Position numbers and translations under genes: made by a program. From the NCBI RefSeq assembly GCF_021043365.1, contig NZ_JAJNDU010000002.1, positions 310,001 through 374,000 on the forward strand: DNA of 64,000 nucleotides, written 5' to 3'. The notes beneath the pieces were generated by a model. The model ran no database searches and had not been told where the DNA came from. It saw only the letters and a list, made by a program, of their open reading frames with translations. Below, in pieces: positions 54,698-63,130 of the stretch (positions within the stretch are counted from its first letter, which is position 1; every line of letters begins with the position of its first letter). Source of the DNA: Sphingomonas sp. IC-11 (GTDB lineage Bacteria > Pseudomonadota > Alphaproteobacteria > Sphingomonadales > Sphingomonadaceae).

Positions 54698-56203
54698 TCA
54701 GCCTTCCACGCCGTCGAGGCGCGCGAGCAGGCGACCCAGGCGACCGCGTTTGTAGGCGATCGCCTGGTAGACGTAGAGGCTTGCCTTGGCCCAGCGGGTG
54801 TAGAGCGCGGGGCGGTTCAGTCGTTTGGCCGCAAAGGCCATTCGGTGGCTCCAGCGGGCAATGCCGGCGCGCAGGCGATAGATGGCGCGGCGGCGCGGCG
54901 GATGGCCGGTTGCCCGCGGGGCAACGCGCTTGACGGGCGTTACGCGGCGCTTTTGCCAGGTGAGGCGATAGGCCAGCCCCTCACGACGCTGGCGAAAGCC
55001 GGCGGCCTGGGTATTCGCGATGAAGTCCGCATCGACAGCCTTCAGGTCGAGGCGGCCGTCCGCGATCGCCGAGGAAATGCGGCCGGCAATGTCCGGCGAG
55101 CGAACGATCACCACGTTGGTGCCGCGGCCGTCGGAGGAGTAAGGCTCCACCCACGCATCCCCGAACGACACGTCGGCGCATTCCGCGACGACATCGTCGC
55201 ATGCGTCGCAGGCGGAGTTCTGGAAGAAGCCGGCCCCCCAGTCACCATCGGCAAGGTGAAACCAGTCCTGCCAGCGCGCGGTGCCGTCGTCGAGGGTCAG
55301 GTGCGCGGTGTACCAATTGGCGGGGCGATCGGGATTTTTGCGGCGATATTCCACCGCGCGCACATCCTTGCGGTTCACATCGAGCTGCCAGGCGAAGCTG
55401 TCGACGAAGGCGGCGCTTTTCATATGACCGCAGAACAGGCCGAGCAGGTGGGTGATGCGTTCGTTCAGGATCGGATCCTGTTCGCGCAGCAGGCTGACCG
55501 CCTTGATGAAGCAGGGCACGCCGACGATAGCATAGCGGCCAGGCGTGGCGCGGATCTCGGCCAGCACCTCCGCGAGATCGACGGGATAATAGCGCGACCG
55601 GGCGCCTTCCAGGATCTGATCGGGGGTGCGCGAGATGCGGTAGTGGAACAGGCGCTCGCCAGTCGAGGGGATGACGTGCGCGACGCCGTCGATCTGACCG
55701 GATGCAAGCAGGTCTGCGGCGACCCAGCTGACCATGCCGCCGGAACTGCCGCGCTCGCGAAAAGGGGCTTGCTCGGCGTGGCCGACGTAATTGGCCTCGT
55801 AGCGGCCGAGGCGGGGATCGTGGTGAGAGGCTTTCGGGAAGCGGGCTGCGGCGAGTTGGTCCTCGTTGCGCGCCGCGGGGGAGAAGGGGCAGGTGGCGGC
55901 GAAGGCAGCGCCGCTCGGGGCGGGTGGGCTGGTTATCGTCGCCGAGGGAATGGCCCCTTCGGACAGCGCTGGCCGGGCCTGGTCTCCGCTGTGCCGCCCG
56001 ACGTGCGATCCGTGCATTTGCGGATCGATGGTTGCCGGGGCAGGGTCGATCGTACCGGTTCGATAATTCGAGAGTGTCGCGGCGCTTGGCTTGCGCTGAC
56101 CATAGCGATCCCAGGCCATGCCCTTTGTCGCGCAACCCCCGCAGCCGATGCACAGCCCCGATTCCACGATGTCGGCGGGAGTGAGGGCCTTAAGCGAGGG
56201 CAT
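54698..56203 (-). CDS. FrhB-like (coenzyme F420 hydrogenase/dehydrogenase beta-subunit family) protein
   Basis: 501-aa protein. The ATG at 56203 opens MPSLKALTPADIVESGLCIGCGGCATKGMAW, a ferredoxin-like CxxCxxC cluster at about residues 18-24. The middle carries YRSGS-like flavin region GSSGGMVSWVAADLL, the conserved VGVPCFIKAV and GLFCGHMKS segments, and SACDACDDVVAECADVSFGDAW with four more Cys. The C-terminus is long and basic. In polysaccharide loci such proteins accompany pyruvyl transferases and are probably iron-sulfur/flavin oxidoreductases; no F420 role is implied. It overlaps the preceding pyruvyl transferase gene by 14 nt. Confidence 0.85.
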   Translation of the reverse strand: MPSLKALTPADIVESGLCIGCGGCATKGMAWDRYGQRKPSAATLSNYRTGTIDPAPATIDPQMHGSHVGRHSGDQARPALSEGAIPSATITSPPAPSGAAFAATCPFSPAARNEDQLAAARFPKASHHDPRLGRYEANYVGHAEQAPFRERGSSGGMVSWVAADLLASGQIDGVAHVIPSTGERLFHYRISRTPDQILEGARSRYYPVDLAEVLAEIRATPGRYAIVGVPCFIKAVSLLREQDPILNERITHLLGLFCGHMKSAAFVDSFAWQLDVNRKDVRAVEYRRKNPDRPANWYTAHLTLDDGTARWQDWFHLADGDWGAGFFQNSACDACDDVVAECADVSFGDAWVEPYSSDGRGTNVVIVRSPDIAGRISSAIADGRLDLKAVDADFIANTQAAGFRQRREGLAYRLTWQKRRVTPVKRVAPRATGHPPRRRAIYRLRAGIARWSHRMAFAAKRLNRPALYTRWAKASLYVYQAIAYKRGRLGRLLARLDGVEG

Positions 56204-57251
56204 GGTCGAGGAAGCGGGTGGAGGCGGCGCGGGCGGTCGCGAGGCGGTCGGCGAGGTCGGCCGGCAGGGCCGCGAGGCGATCGGCGAAGGCGGTGTCGCT
56301 GAGGCCCTCGGCGACGAGGTGATCCTGCAGCCCCAGGATACGGGTGAGGTCCTGCACCTTGTTGCGGCGATAGGGCGAGGCGGCGCAGACGAACGGGCGA
56401 TTGTGGCGGATCGCAAAGACGCAGCCGTGGAAGAAATTGGTCGCGACCGCGCACGCACCGGCGATCAATGAGGAGAAATCGGCCGCAGTGGCATCAATCC
56501 TGGCCTCGTCCGCGATTTGGCTGGGATAGCCGATCGTGACGAGGCGGGTGTCGGTGCGGTCCGCCCAGCGGCGAAGCTGAGCGGTAAACCAATCCGGGAA
56601 GCTGTGGCCGTACACCACGGCGTAACGCTTGCCGGCGGGTGTGGCTGCGTCGGGAATCACGTTCGGGAATTGCAGGCAGGGATCAAGGACGAGCGGGATC
56701 TCCCGCGCCAGGCCGGTGAGCAATGCGCGACTGTTCTCATCGCGCACGGAGATCGCATGGAAGCGGCGGAGGCGATCGAGCCAATGGTTGTCGATGCCGT
56801 CTGCCGCGTCGTGATTACCGACACTTGCCGCGTAGGAGACGAGGCGATCGGTGTTCAGCCCTTCGCCGAAGAAGATCGATGCGCCGGAATACCATGGATG
56901 GCGGAAGTTCCACACCTCGTCGCTGCCGACCACAACCGTGTCGTATCGCGGCGCGCGCGTCGGATCCTCGAGCGGGAAGGGCGGGGACAGCGGGAGCGCG
57001 TCGACGGCGGCGATCAGCGCGCGGGTCTTGCGGCCGAGCGCGGCGAAGTGGCGCGGATCGGTGCGGACGGGAAGCGTGGGCTGGAACGCGTTGCGCGCTT
57101 CGCGCCATTCCACGCGGCGCGAGCGGTGATCGAGCAGCTCGGCATCCACACCCCGGGCGCGGAGCCCCTCCACCAGGCAGCGCGCCTGCCAATAAGAGCC
57201 GTAGTTGATTGAACGATGGAAGGTGAGGACGCCAATCTTTCGTGCTGCCAT
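56190..57251 (-). CDS. polysaccharide pyruvyl transferase family protein
   Basis: 353-aa protein of the CsaB/WcaK superfamily, predicted to add ketal pyruvate (from PEP) to a sugar. It opens KIGVLTFHRSINYGSYWQARCLVEGLRARG. The conserved YDTVVVGSDEVWNFRHPWY is at about residue 104, VSYAASVGNHD at about 140, ISVRDENSRAL at about 168 and the C-terminal VATNFFHGCVFAIRHNRPFVC follows. It sits between an FrhB-like gene (14-nt overlap) and a Gfo/Idh/MocA gene (5-nt gap), so this is one operon for a surface glycan. Confidence 0.92.
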   Translation of the reverse strand: MAARKIGVLTFHRSINYGSYWQARCLVEGLRARGVDAELLDHRSRRVEWREARNAFQPTLPVRTDPRHFAALGRKTRALIAAVDALPLSPPFPLEDPTRAPRYDTVVVGSDEVWNFRHPWYSGASIFFGEGLNTDRLVSYAASVGNHDAADGIDNHWLDRLRRFHAISVRDENSRALLTGLAREIPLVLDPCLQFPNVIPDAATPAGKRYAVVYGHSFPDWFTAQLRRWADRTDTRLVTIGYPSQIADEARIDATAADFSSLIAGACAVATNFFHGCVFAIRHNRPFVCAASPYRRNKVQDLTRILGLQDHLVAEGLSDTAFADRLAALPADLADRLATARAASTRFLDHALA

Positions 57252-57256
57252 GCCGA

Positions 57257-58231
57257 TCAGCGACCGTAGATGAGGTCAAGCACCTCTGCCGAGCGGGCGA
57301 AATGATCGGCGGCGGGATCGAAGCGCGGGCTTTGCGCAAGCTGCGTCGCCCAAGCGGCGGCGGCACGGCCACCCCAATCGTCGGCACCGTCCGTCAAGCG
57401 GTGGGCCGCGGTACCGGTGAAGTGGTCGGCAGTGAAATCGTAGAAGCTGCCGCCGACGTTGCGGAAGGCGGCGCCGCCGTTGGTGCCGTAGAAATCGGCC
57501 GCGATCACCGCATCCTGCCCGGCGTGAAGGCGCCAGGAGCAAGTGAGCCGGACGTTGGTGCCGCCGGCGTTGAAGCTGGCGCTGGCATAATCCTCGACAG
57601 AGCCGGGGTGGAGTGGCTGACCGCCCGCAAAGAGCGCGGCGTGCGCGTCGGTCGCCTTGGGAAAGCCGAGCGCCCAAAGCGCGAGGTCGACAAGGTGGAC
57701 GCCGAGGTCGACCACGCAGCCGCCGCCTGACTGTACCGGATCGTAGAACCACGGCTTGTCCGGGCCGTAGGCGTTGTGAAAGGTGAGATCGATCGCAAAG
57801 ATGTCACCCAGCGCGCCTTCGCCGATCAGGCTGGCGATCGCTTCCATACCGGCAGTGTGGCGATAGGACAGATCGACGCCGAGCAGCCGATCCGCCTCTC
57901 GCGCGGCAGCGATCACCGCATCCACCTCTGCCGCGGTGCGGCCGAGCGGCTTTTGGCAGAAGACCGCCTTGCCCGCCTGAAGCGCCTGGATCGACTGATC
58001 GGCGTGCAGCGCGCTGGGCGTCGCGATCACCACGCCATCGATGTCGAGCGCGAGCATTGCGTCGAGCGAGTCGACGATGCGGATCGTCGGGGCGACATTA
58101 GCCGCCTCCGCGATACATTCCGGCGAGGGATCGCAGACGGCGACGGCTTCTACCGCCCCCGTTGCGACCATGGCAGCCATGCGATGCCGGCCGATCCAGC
58201 CGGTTCCCAGGAACCCGAGACGGGGCTTCAT
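57257..58231 (-). CDS. Gfo/Idh/MocA-family oxidoreductase
   Basis: 324-aa NAD(P)-dependent sugar dehydrogenase. The Rossmann start is KPRLGFLGTGWIGRHRM (GxGxxG), and the family EKP-type motif appears as FCQKPLGRTAAEV with Lys in place (about residue 94). The C-terminal substrate domain includes FYDPVQSGGGCVVDLGVHLVDLALWALG, with the catalytic Asp/His pair. It acts on a sugar or nucleotide sugar in the same operon as the pyruvyl transferase. It lies 11 nt after the glycosidase gene upstream. Substrate unknown. Confidence 0.92.
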   Translation of the reverse strand: MKPRLGFLGTGWIGRHRMAAMVATGAVEAVAVCDPSPECIAEAANVAPTIRIVDSLDAMLALDIDGVVIATPSALHADQSIQALQAGKAVFCQKPLGRTAAEVDAVIAAAREADRLLGVDLSYRHTAGMEAIASLIGEGALGDIFAIDLTFHNAYGPDKPWFYDPVQSGGGCVVDLGVHLVDLALWALGFPKATDAHAALFAGGQPLHPGSVEDYASASFNAGGTNVRLTCSWRLHAGQDAVIAADFYGTNGGAAFRNVGGSFYDFTADHFTGTAAHRLTDGADDWGGRAAAAWATQLAQSPRFDPAADHFARSAEVLDLIYGR

Positions 58232-58242
58232 GCGTGTGTCTT

Positions 58243-59169
58243 TCAGGCCGAGGCGACGAGCTTGAGCGGTGCGGCCTGGGCGGGCGCATAGCGATCGATC
58301 ATCTCGGCGCAGAAATCGGCAAACATCTGCGGATCGCGCGCCGGGCTGGTGTGATGCGGCTGTACGCCGAGATGCTCGGGCGTGAAGCAGAAGGTGACGG
58401 TGACCTCGAAATCGGCCAGCGCCTCCATCTGGCGATCGAACCAGTCGAGCGCGCCCGGGCGGAACCGATCGGCCCAGCTGAGGCCGGTGCGCAGCTTGCG
58501 CGTGCCGAGCCGCTTCAGCCAGCCGACTGCCTCGTCAAGCCGCGGATCCTCGAAATGGAACCATTGCATCAGCCCCATGTCGGCGGCGTGGCGCGCATAG
58601 ACATCAAGCGCCGGCTTCGCCGTTCCGTCTTCGCGGATCAGGCCCATGTAGAAGTGACGGTAATAGCTCGATCCTTCCGCCTCGCGGTGGCGGGTGGTGG
58701 CGCCCCAGGACTGCGGCAGATCGAACAGCGAATACCAATAGATGTTCGGCACGCGGCCGACGAGCAGCTCCGCCGTCTTCTCGACGCCGAATACTTGCAC
58801 TTCCTCCGCGCCGAACGAGCCGACGCCCACTTCCGTCACCCAGACCGGCTTGTCGCGGACCACCGCCTCGATCTCCGCGATCTTCTTGGGCCAGTCGTGG
58901 ATCGACCACAAATTCCAGTCGAGCGGGAAGCCATGCACGGCAACCACGTCCACCGCGTCGAGTGCGCCATGCGCCCGCATCCGGTTCACCCATTGCGGGT
59001 CGATCGGGGACATGCCGCCCAGCACGCGTGTGACCGACGGATTGATCGCCGCGATCGAATTCCCCGCGCGAATGACGTGATCGGCGTAGGAGGACCAATC
59101 CGGGTCGATCTCAGGATCCCAATGCGATTTGTTGTTCGGCTCGTTCCAGATCATCGCCGCTTCGATCAC
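58243..59169 (-). CDS. clan GH-A glycosidase-like protein, apparently circularly permuted
   Basis: 308-aa protein. The GTG at 59169 has AAGGGGG 9 nt upstream; an ATG at 59154 is the alternative. The acid/base motif WNEPN is at residues 8-12 (Glu10), and the nucleophile motif WVTEVG has Glu113, a separation normal for clan GH-A. YWYSLFDLP follows as strand 8. After about residue 198 the sequence resembles strands 1-3 and helix 3 of such barrels (GLMQWFHFEDPRLDEAVGWL, LRTGLSWADRFRPG, VTVTFCFTPEHLG, MFADFCAEMIDRYA), which normally precede WNEPN. So the order is strands 4-8 then 1-3. Related to beta-xylosidase/GH39-like proteins. It overlaps the methyltransferase gene by 59 nt. Substrate unknown, probably a cytoplasmic glycoside. 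Confidence 0.8.
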   Translation of the reverse strand: MIEAAMIWNEPNNKSHWDPEIDPDWSSYADHVIRAGNSIAAINPSVTRVLGGMSPIDPQWVNRMRAHGALDAVDVVAVHGFPLDWNLWSIHDWPKKIAEIEAVVRDKPVWVTEVGVGSFGAEEVQVFGVEKTAELLVGRVPNIYWYSLFDLPQSWGATTRHREAEGSSYYRHFYMGLIREDGTAKPALDVYARHAADMGLMQWFHFEDPRLDEAVGWLKRLGTRKLRTGLSWADRFRPGALDWFDRQMEALADFEVTVTFCFTPEHLGVQPHHTSPARDPQMFADFCAEMIDRYAPAQAAPLKLVASA

Positions 59170-59980
59170 GAACTTGTTCCCCCTTGGCTGGATAGACTGC
59201 CGTTGGACCATATTGGCCGAACGGAACCGGTGCGACCCGGCAGAAATAGACGTCGCCGTCGGCCTGAGCCTCGACGGTGAAGCCGGCGGCGCGAAGCATC
59301 GCCTGGCTGGCGGCAGCGTTGGGCGCCCACCAGTTCGTCCAGTCGCCGGCGAACTTGCGTTCAATGAAATGCATCTTGGGATAGCCGGGCGCATCGAAAT
59401 AGGCCGGCTGCCGATAGGTGCCGGGTTCGAAGAACGGGTGATCCTCGGGCGCGTCGGCTACATCCTGCGAGCCCTGCTGAAGCGTTTGAAACAGCATGGC
59501 GTCGCCCGCCACATGCTCACGGATCAGGTCCAGCGCGAGCAAGGGGTGGCGCAGGTGATAGAGGACACCCATGAAGATCACGAGGTCGAACCTCTCGCCA
59601 AGCGCGGCGACGTCGTAGACCGATAGCTTGCGGAACTCGACGCCGGTGAAGCCGAGCGCGTCCGTGGCGAGCCGAGCCTGGGCGAGATAGCGATCGTCGC
59701 TGTCGATCCCCACGACCCGCTCGGCGCCGCGGCGCAGCGCCTCGACCGAGTAGAAGCCGGCGTTGCAGCCGATGTCGAGCACGCTCTTGCCGGTGAGGTC
59801 CGCGGGAAAGATCGGCGCAAAGCGGGCGAACTTGTCGCCGGGATAATTGCCAAGGAAATGATCGGGCGCGGTCTGCACGCCGTTCAGGTCGATGTTGTGA
59901 AACCACGGAGCGAGCGCGGCGATGCTACTACTTAGCTCGCGATCCCGCGTTTGGTCATTCGAACGTGCGGCTACCGGCAT
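59111..59980 (-). CDS. class I SAM-dependent methyltransferase (CmoB-like / TIGR04290-type)
   Basis: 289-aa methyltransferase. The SAM-binding motif I is VLDIGCNAGFYSVEALRRGA at about residue 66, motif II VVGIDSD, and post-motifs LVIFMGVLYHLRHPLLALD and WTNWWAPNAAASQAMLRAAGF. The N-terminal PWFHNIDLNGVQTAPDHFLG is typical of a group found in carbohydrate loci and annotated TIGR04290 or related to tRNA-mo5U34 methyltransferase CmoB. In this context a sugar or glycan methylation is likely. The last 20 codons overlap the start of the permuted glycosidase gene. Confidence 0.85.
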   Translation of the reverse strand: MPVAARSNDQTRDRELSSSIAALAPWFHNIDLNGVQTAPDHFLGNYPGDKFARFAPIFPADLTGKSVLDIGCNAGFYSVEALRRGAERVVGIDSDDRYLAQARLATDALGFTGVEFRKLSVYDVAALGERFDLVIFMGVLYHLRHPLLALDLIREHVAGDAMLFQTLQQGSQDVADAPEDHPFFEPGTYRQPAYFDAPGYPKMHFIERKFAGDWTNWWAPNAAASQAMLRAAGFTVEAQADGDVYFCRVAPVPFGQYGPTAVYPAKGEQVRDRSGDDLERAEQQIALGS

Positions 59981-60176
59981 CGCGCCCCCTGGATGACGGC
60001 CCGCGACATGCGGCGCCCAAGATGATGGCCCCCAGCACGCGATGGCAGGGGGAACCTCGTTACGCCTAACGAACGTACTTCAAAGCTGTTCCCTGACCCG
60101 TTTCACCTGCGGCTTTCTCGTGGCCGCAGGGCAGGGGAGGGAACCTGCGACGCCTTCGCGACATTCAGCTTTGTTG

Positions 60177-61121
60177 ATGGAGGAGGGCGCACTGAATTGG
60201 GTTTCAGCGATGCGGGCGGAGGATTACTCCCGCGCGTGGGCACTTTCCGCGCGCGATCTGGCGACGCGTGATCCCGCGACGCGTGACGATCCAAAGCTGC
60301 CCTATCACTTGCGCTGGGTATGGGATGGTCGCCCCTTCGATGGGCGGGACGTGCTGGTGCGGTGCTATCACGGGCTGGGTGACACGATCCAGTTCGCGCG
60401 GTTTCTGCCCGCGCTGGCCGCCCGTGCCGCACGAGTAACGGTGGAGGCACCCGAACGGCTGCACCCGTTGCTCGCCAGCCTCGACGCTCCGTTGACCCTT
60501 GCGCCGTTCGACCATGCCCATCCGCTTCCGCCGGCAGATTGCGACCTTGAAATCACAGAGCTGCCCTTTGCGCTGCGGGCAAAGCCAGACGCGAGCGACT
60601 TTCCCTATCTGCGCGCGAGCCCGGCCGCATTGCCCGCAGGTACGATCGGCCTGTGTCATCAGGGCGGTGACTGGGATCCGGCGCGCTCCCTCGATCCGGT
60701 GCTGTTCGCGCCAATCGCTGCGGCCAAGCGCTGTATCACGCTGGTTGCCGAACCAACGACACTGCCGGTACTGAATCCGGCGGGCTGCCCCTTTGCCATG
60801 GATGCGACGGCAGCGCTGGTGGCCGCCTGCGATCTGGTCATCACGGTGGACACGATGATCGCACATCTGGCCGGCGCGCTCGGCCGCCCCACCTGGCTGC
60901 TGCTGAAGGCGGAGCCGGACTGGCGGTGGAACCCGGCGGCGACGAACACGCCGTGGTACCCGGACATGCGCCTTTATGTGCAGGAAACGCCGGGCGACTG
61001 GGCAGGCGTGATCGCCCGCGTCGTTCGCGACCTGACCAACCCGAACACCATTGTCACCAACCACGAAAGGTCGGCCCATGGCGAGTATCGCAGCACCGTC
61101 AGTTCCCGTGTCCTGGGGTGA
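60177..61121 (+). CDS. GT9/heptosyltransferase-like GT-B protein
   Basis: 314-aa protein whose core RCYHGLGDTIQFARFLPALAARAARVTVEAPERLHPLL matches the N-terminal domain of glycosyltransferases in the ADP-heptose:LPS family, usually found attached to TPR repeats. The C-terminal CDLVITVDTMIAHLAGALGRPTWLLL, followed by DWRWN and PWYPDMRLY, matches the sugar-nucleotide-binding half. The ATG at 60177 is chosen; its ribosome-binding site is poor and an ATG at 60210 is possible. No TPR region remains, so it may be a reduced version. It overlaps the next gene by 44 nt. Acceptor unknown. Confidence 0.78.
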   Translation: MEEGALNWVSAMRAEDYSRAWALSARDLATRDPATRDDPKLPYHLRWVWDGRPFDGRDVLVRCYHGLGDTIQFARFLPALAARAARVTVEAPERLHPLLASLDAPLTLAPFDHAHPLPPADCDLEITELPFALRAKPDASDFPYLRASPAALPAGTIGLCHQGGDWDPARSLDPVLFAPIAAAKRCITLVAEPTTLPVLNPAGCPFAMDATAALVAACDLVITVDTMIAHLAGALGRPTWLLLKAEPDWRWNPAATNTPWYPDMRLYVQETPGDWAGVIARVVRDLTNPNTIVTNHERSAHGEYRSTVSSRVLG

Positions 61122-61482
61122 ATTGCTCGACAAGATCACCATCCTGGAGATCAAGCGCGAGCGGATCACGCGCGCCGAAGCGCGGGAGAATGTGCTGCGC
61201 GAATATCGCCTGTTGCGCTCCATCGGTGCGCAGGTGCTGAACCGGAGCGGCATCGCCCCGCTGGTCCGCGCGCTGAAGGCGGTGAACGAAGCACTGTGGG
61301 AGATCGAGGACGCCATTCGGGAGCAGGAGGCGGCGCGCGAGTTCGGCGCTGATTTCATCCGGCTCGCCCGCGCCGTCTATCAGCGCAATGATGAGCGGGC
61401 AGCGATCAAGCGCGAGATCAACCTGAAGCTGGAATCCGATCTGATCGAAGAAAAGAGCTACGCCAGCCGCGTAGCTGCCTAG
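61078..61482 (+). CDS. DUF6165-like protein
   Basis: 134-aa helical protein. The ATG at 61078 has GAAAGG 7 nt upstream. Conserved features are SWGELLDKITILEIKRERI at the N-terminus, LVRALKAVNEALWEIEDAIREQEAAREFG and the closing VYQRNDERAAIKREINLKLESDLIEEKSY. This pattern matches DUF6165 proteins, found beside glycosyltransferases and methyltransferases in polysaccharide loci; the function is not known. It overlaps the GT9-like gene by 44 nt and converges on the antiporter gene with a 4-nt gap. Confidence 0.8.
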   Translation: MASIAAPSVPVSWGELLDKITILEIKRERITRAEARENVLREYRLLRSIGAQVLNRSGIAPLVRALKAVNEALWEIEDAIREQEAAREFGADFIRLARAVYQRNDERAAIKREINLKLESDLIEEKSYASRVAA

Positions 61483-61486
61483 CGGT

Positions 61487-62791
61487 TCACGATTCCGCCG
61501 CTGGGCCTTGCAGCCCCGGGGGCGGCGCGGCCGTTCGATCGGGATCGCGTCCGTGCTGGCGATCCAGCAGGCGCATGGCCGGGGTGACCGTCAGCCCGTG
61601 AAGCAGGATCGAGAACAGCACGGTGATGCCGACGATCGCCCATAAGCGATCCGCCTCGGCCAGTTCCATCCGGTTGAGGGCATAAGCGAGATAGTAAAAG
61701 GAGCCGACGCCGCGAATCCCGAAAAAGGCGATGGTGAGCTTTTCCGACCGATCCGCCCGGAAGCCAGCGAGGCCGATCAGCCCGGTGACCGGACGAACGA
61801 TCAGGATCATCAACGCCGCCGCCACGATATCGGTCCAGCGCAGCGCCGCCAGCAAGCCATCCACGAGCGCGCCGCCGAACAGGATCAGCAGCACCATCAT
61901 GGCGATTCGCTCCACCTGTTCGGTGAGGGCGTGCATCTGATGGTTGAATTCATGATCGCGATGCGACCGGCGCAACGCCAGCGCGGTGACGAACACCGAC
62001 AGGAAGCCGTAGGCGTGAACCACCTCCGTCAAACCATAGGACACGAAGGTGGCGGCCACCGCGATCAGGCCATCGCCGGTGGCCGCCAGCTTGGTTTCGG
62101 CGGGGACGTGAAAGGTGAGCCAGCCAAAGGCCTTGCCGATCAGCCAGCCGGCACCCACGCCCACAGCGACCTCCCACACCACATTTTCCAGAACCCAGGT
62201 CTTCGCCCAGGGCTGGCCAGTGGCGGCAAGGGTGCCGAGTACGATGGCGAGGTGCACGAATGGAAAGGCGAACCCGTCGTTAAGCCCGGCCTCTGACGTC
62301 AGGCCGAAACGGACCTCGTCTTCGTCATTCGATTTGGGCGGACCGACCTGGACATCGGCGGCAAGCACCGGATCGGTCGGCGCCAGGCAGGCACCCAGCA
62401 GCAGTGCCGCGATCCAGCCAAGGCCAAGCCACCAGGCACCCAGCAGGGTGATTGCGGCGATCCCCAAAGGCATGGTGATCGCGAGCAGCCGCCATGTCAC
62501 GCCCCAGTGGCGCCAACGGAAGATCCGGTCCAACTTCAGGCCCGCCCCCATCAGCGCGATGATCACGACGAACTCGGTCAGCCGCTCCGTCACGTCCGGA
62601 TAATCGAACGGCATCGGTTGCCATCGCACGGCGGGGAGCGAGAATATCGCCGCACCGATGCCGATGCAGATGATCGGCAAAGACAGCGGCAGCTTGCGCA
62701 GCGCCATCGGCAACCATGCGACAAGAGCGATCAGCACCCCCGCCCCGGTCAGCCACAGGATGTACGGATCGGGGGTGGAGAATGAGGGCAT
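61487..62791 (-). CDS. cation:proton antiporter (CPA1 family)
   Basis: 434-aa integral membrane protein with about 12 hydrophobic segments, exchanging Na+ or K+ for protons. Conserved signatures: MGAGLKLDRIFRWRHWGVTWRLL, LLLGACLAPTDPVLAADVQVGPP with the ion-binding Asp of the TDPV motif at about residue 140, and FGLTSEAGLNDGFAFPFVHLAI with the paired Glu/Asp at about residue 167. FFGIRGVGSFYYLAYAL ends the transport core. The soluble tail is short and Pro-rich. It is common in alphaproteobacteria for pH and sodium homeostasis. Confidence 0.92.
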   Translation of the reverse strand: MPSFSTPDPYILWLTGAGVLIALVAWLPMALRKLPLSLPIICIGIGAAIFSLPAVRWQPMPFDYPDVTERLTEFVVIIALMGAGLKLDRIFRWRHWGVTWRLLAITMPLGIAAITLLGAWWLGLGWIAALLLGACLAPTDPVLAADVQVGPPKSNDEDEVRFGLTSEAGLNDGFAFPFVHLAIVLGTLAATGQPWAKTWVLENVVWEVAVGVGAGWLIGKAFGWLTFHVPAETKLAATGDGLIAVAATFVSYGLTEVVHAYGFLSVFVTALALRRSHRDHEFNHQMHALTEQVERIAMMVLLILFGGALVDGLLAALRWTDIVAAALMILIVRPVTGLIGLAGFRADRSEKLTIAFFGIRGVGSFYYLAYALNRMELAEADRLWAIVGITVLFSILLHGLTVTPAMRLLDRQHGRDPDRTAAPPPGLQGPAAES

Positions 62792-62923
62792 CCGCGGTGT
62801 AACGCCTCAACACCGGATTGTTGCGGTGCGACGGCGTGCCCGGGGGGCGAGATGGACCCGCTTCGGTCATGGACGGCGGGCGTGCACTCCTGTCGTGAGC
62901 GCCAAGTCAGGGAAGGGCGGGCT

Positions 62924-63100
62924 TTGCGGACGAAACTGAGTTCCTGCCGCCGCAAGCTGCGCTTTGCCGAGGAAGCGAACGCGCTTGCCGCCGCGCAGAA
63001 GGCGGCCATCACGCTGCGCATCTATCGCTGCGATCGCTGCGGCCAGTTTCACCTGACGAGCCGGACCAAAGGGAAGTGGACGCCGCGACAGCCGGGGTGA
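62924..63100 (+). CDS. zinc-ribbon-like micro-protein
   Basis: A 58-aa frame with a TTG start at 62924 preceded by GGGAAGGG. It reads RTKLSSCRRKLRFAEEANAL, then TLRIYRCDRCGQFHLTSRTKGKW. The Cys at about residue 8 and the later CDRC plus H of FHLTS suggest a small zinc ribbon. Similar short proteins with YRCDRCGxxHLTS are common in sphingomonads and caulobacters. Function unknown. An in-frame ATG at 62852 gives a longer version without a good ribosome-binding site. Confidence 0.55.
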   Translation: MRTKLSSCRRKLRFAEEANALAAAQKAAITLRIYRCDRCGQFHLTSRTKGKWTPRQPG

Positions 63101-63130
63101 CCGCGGCCGTCAACCGCAGCGAACGGGCGG

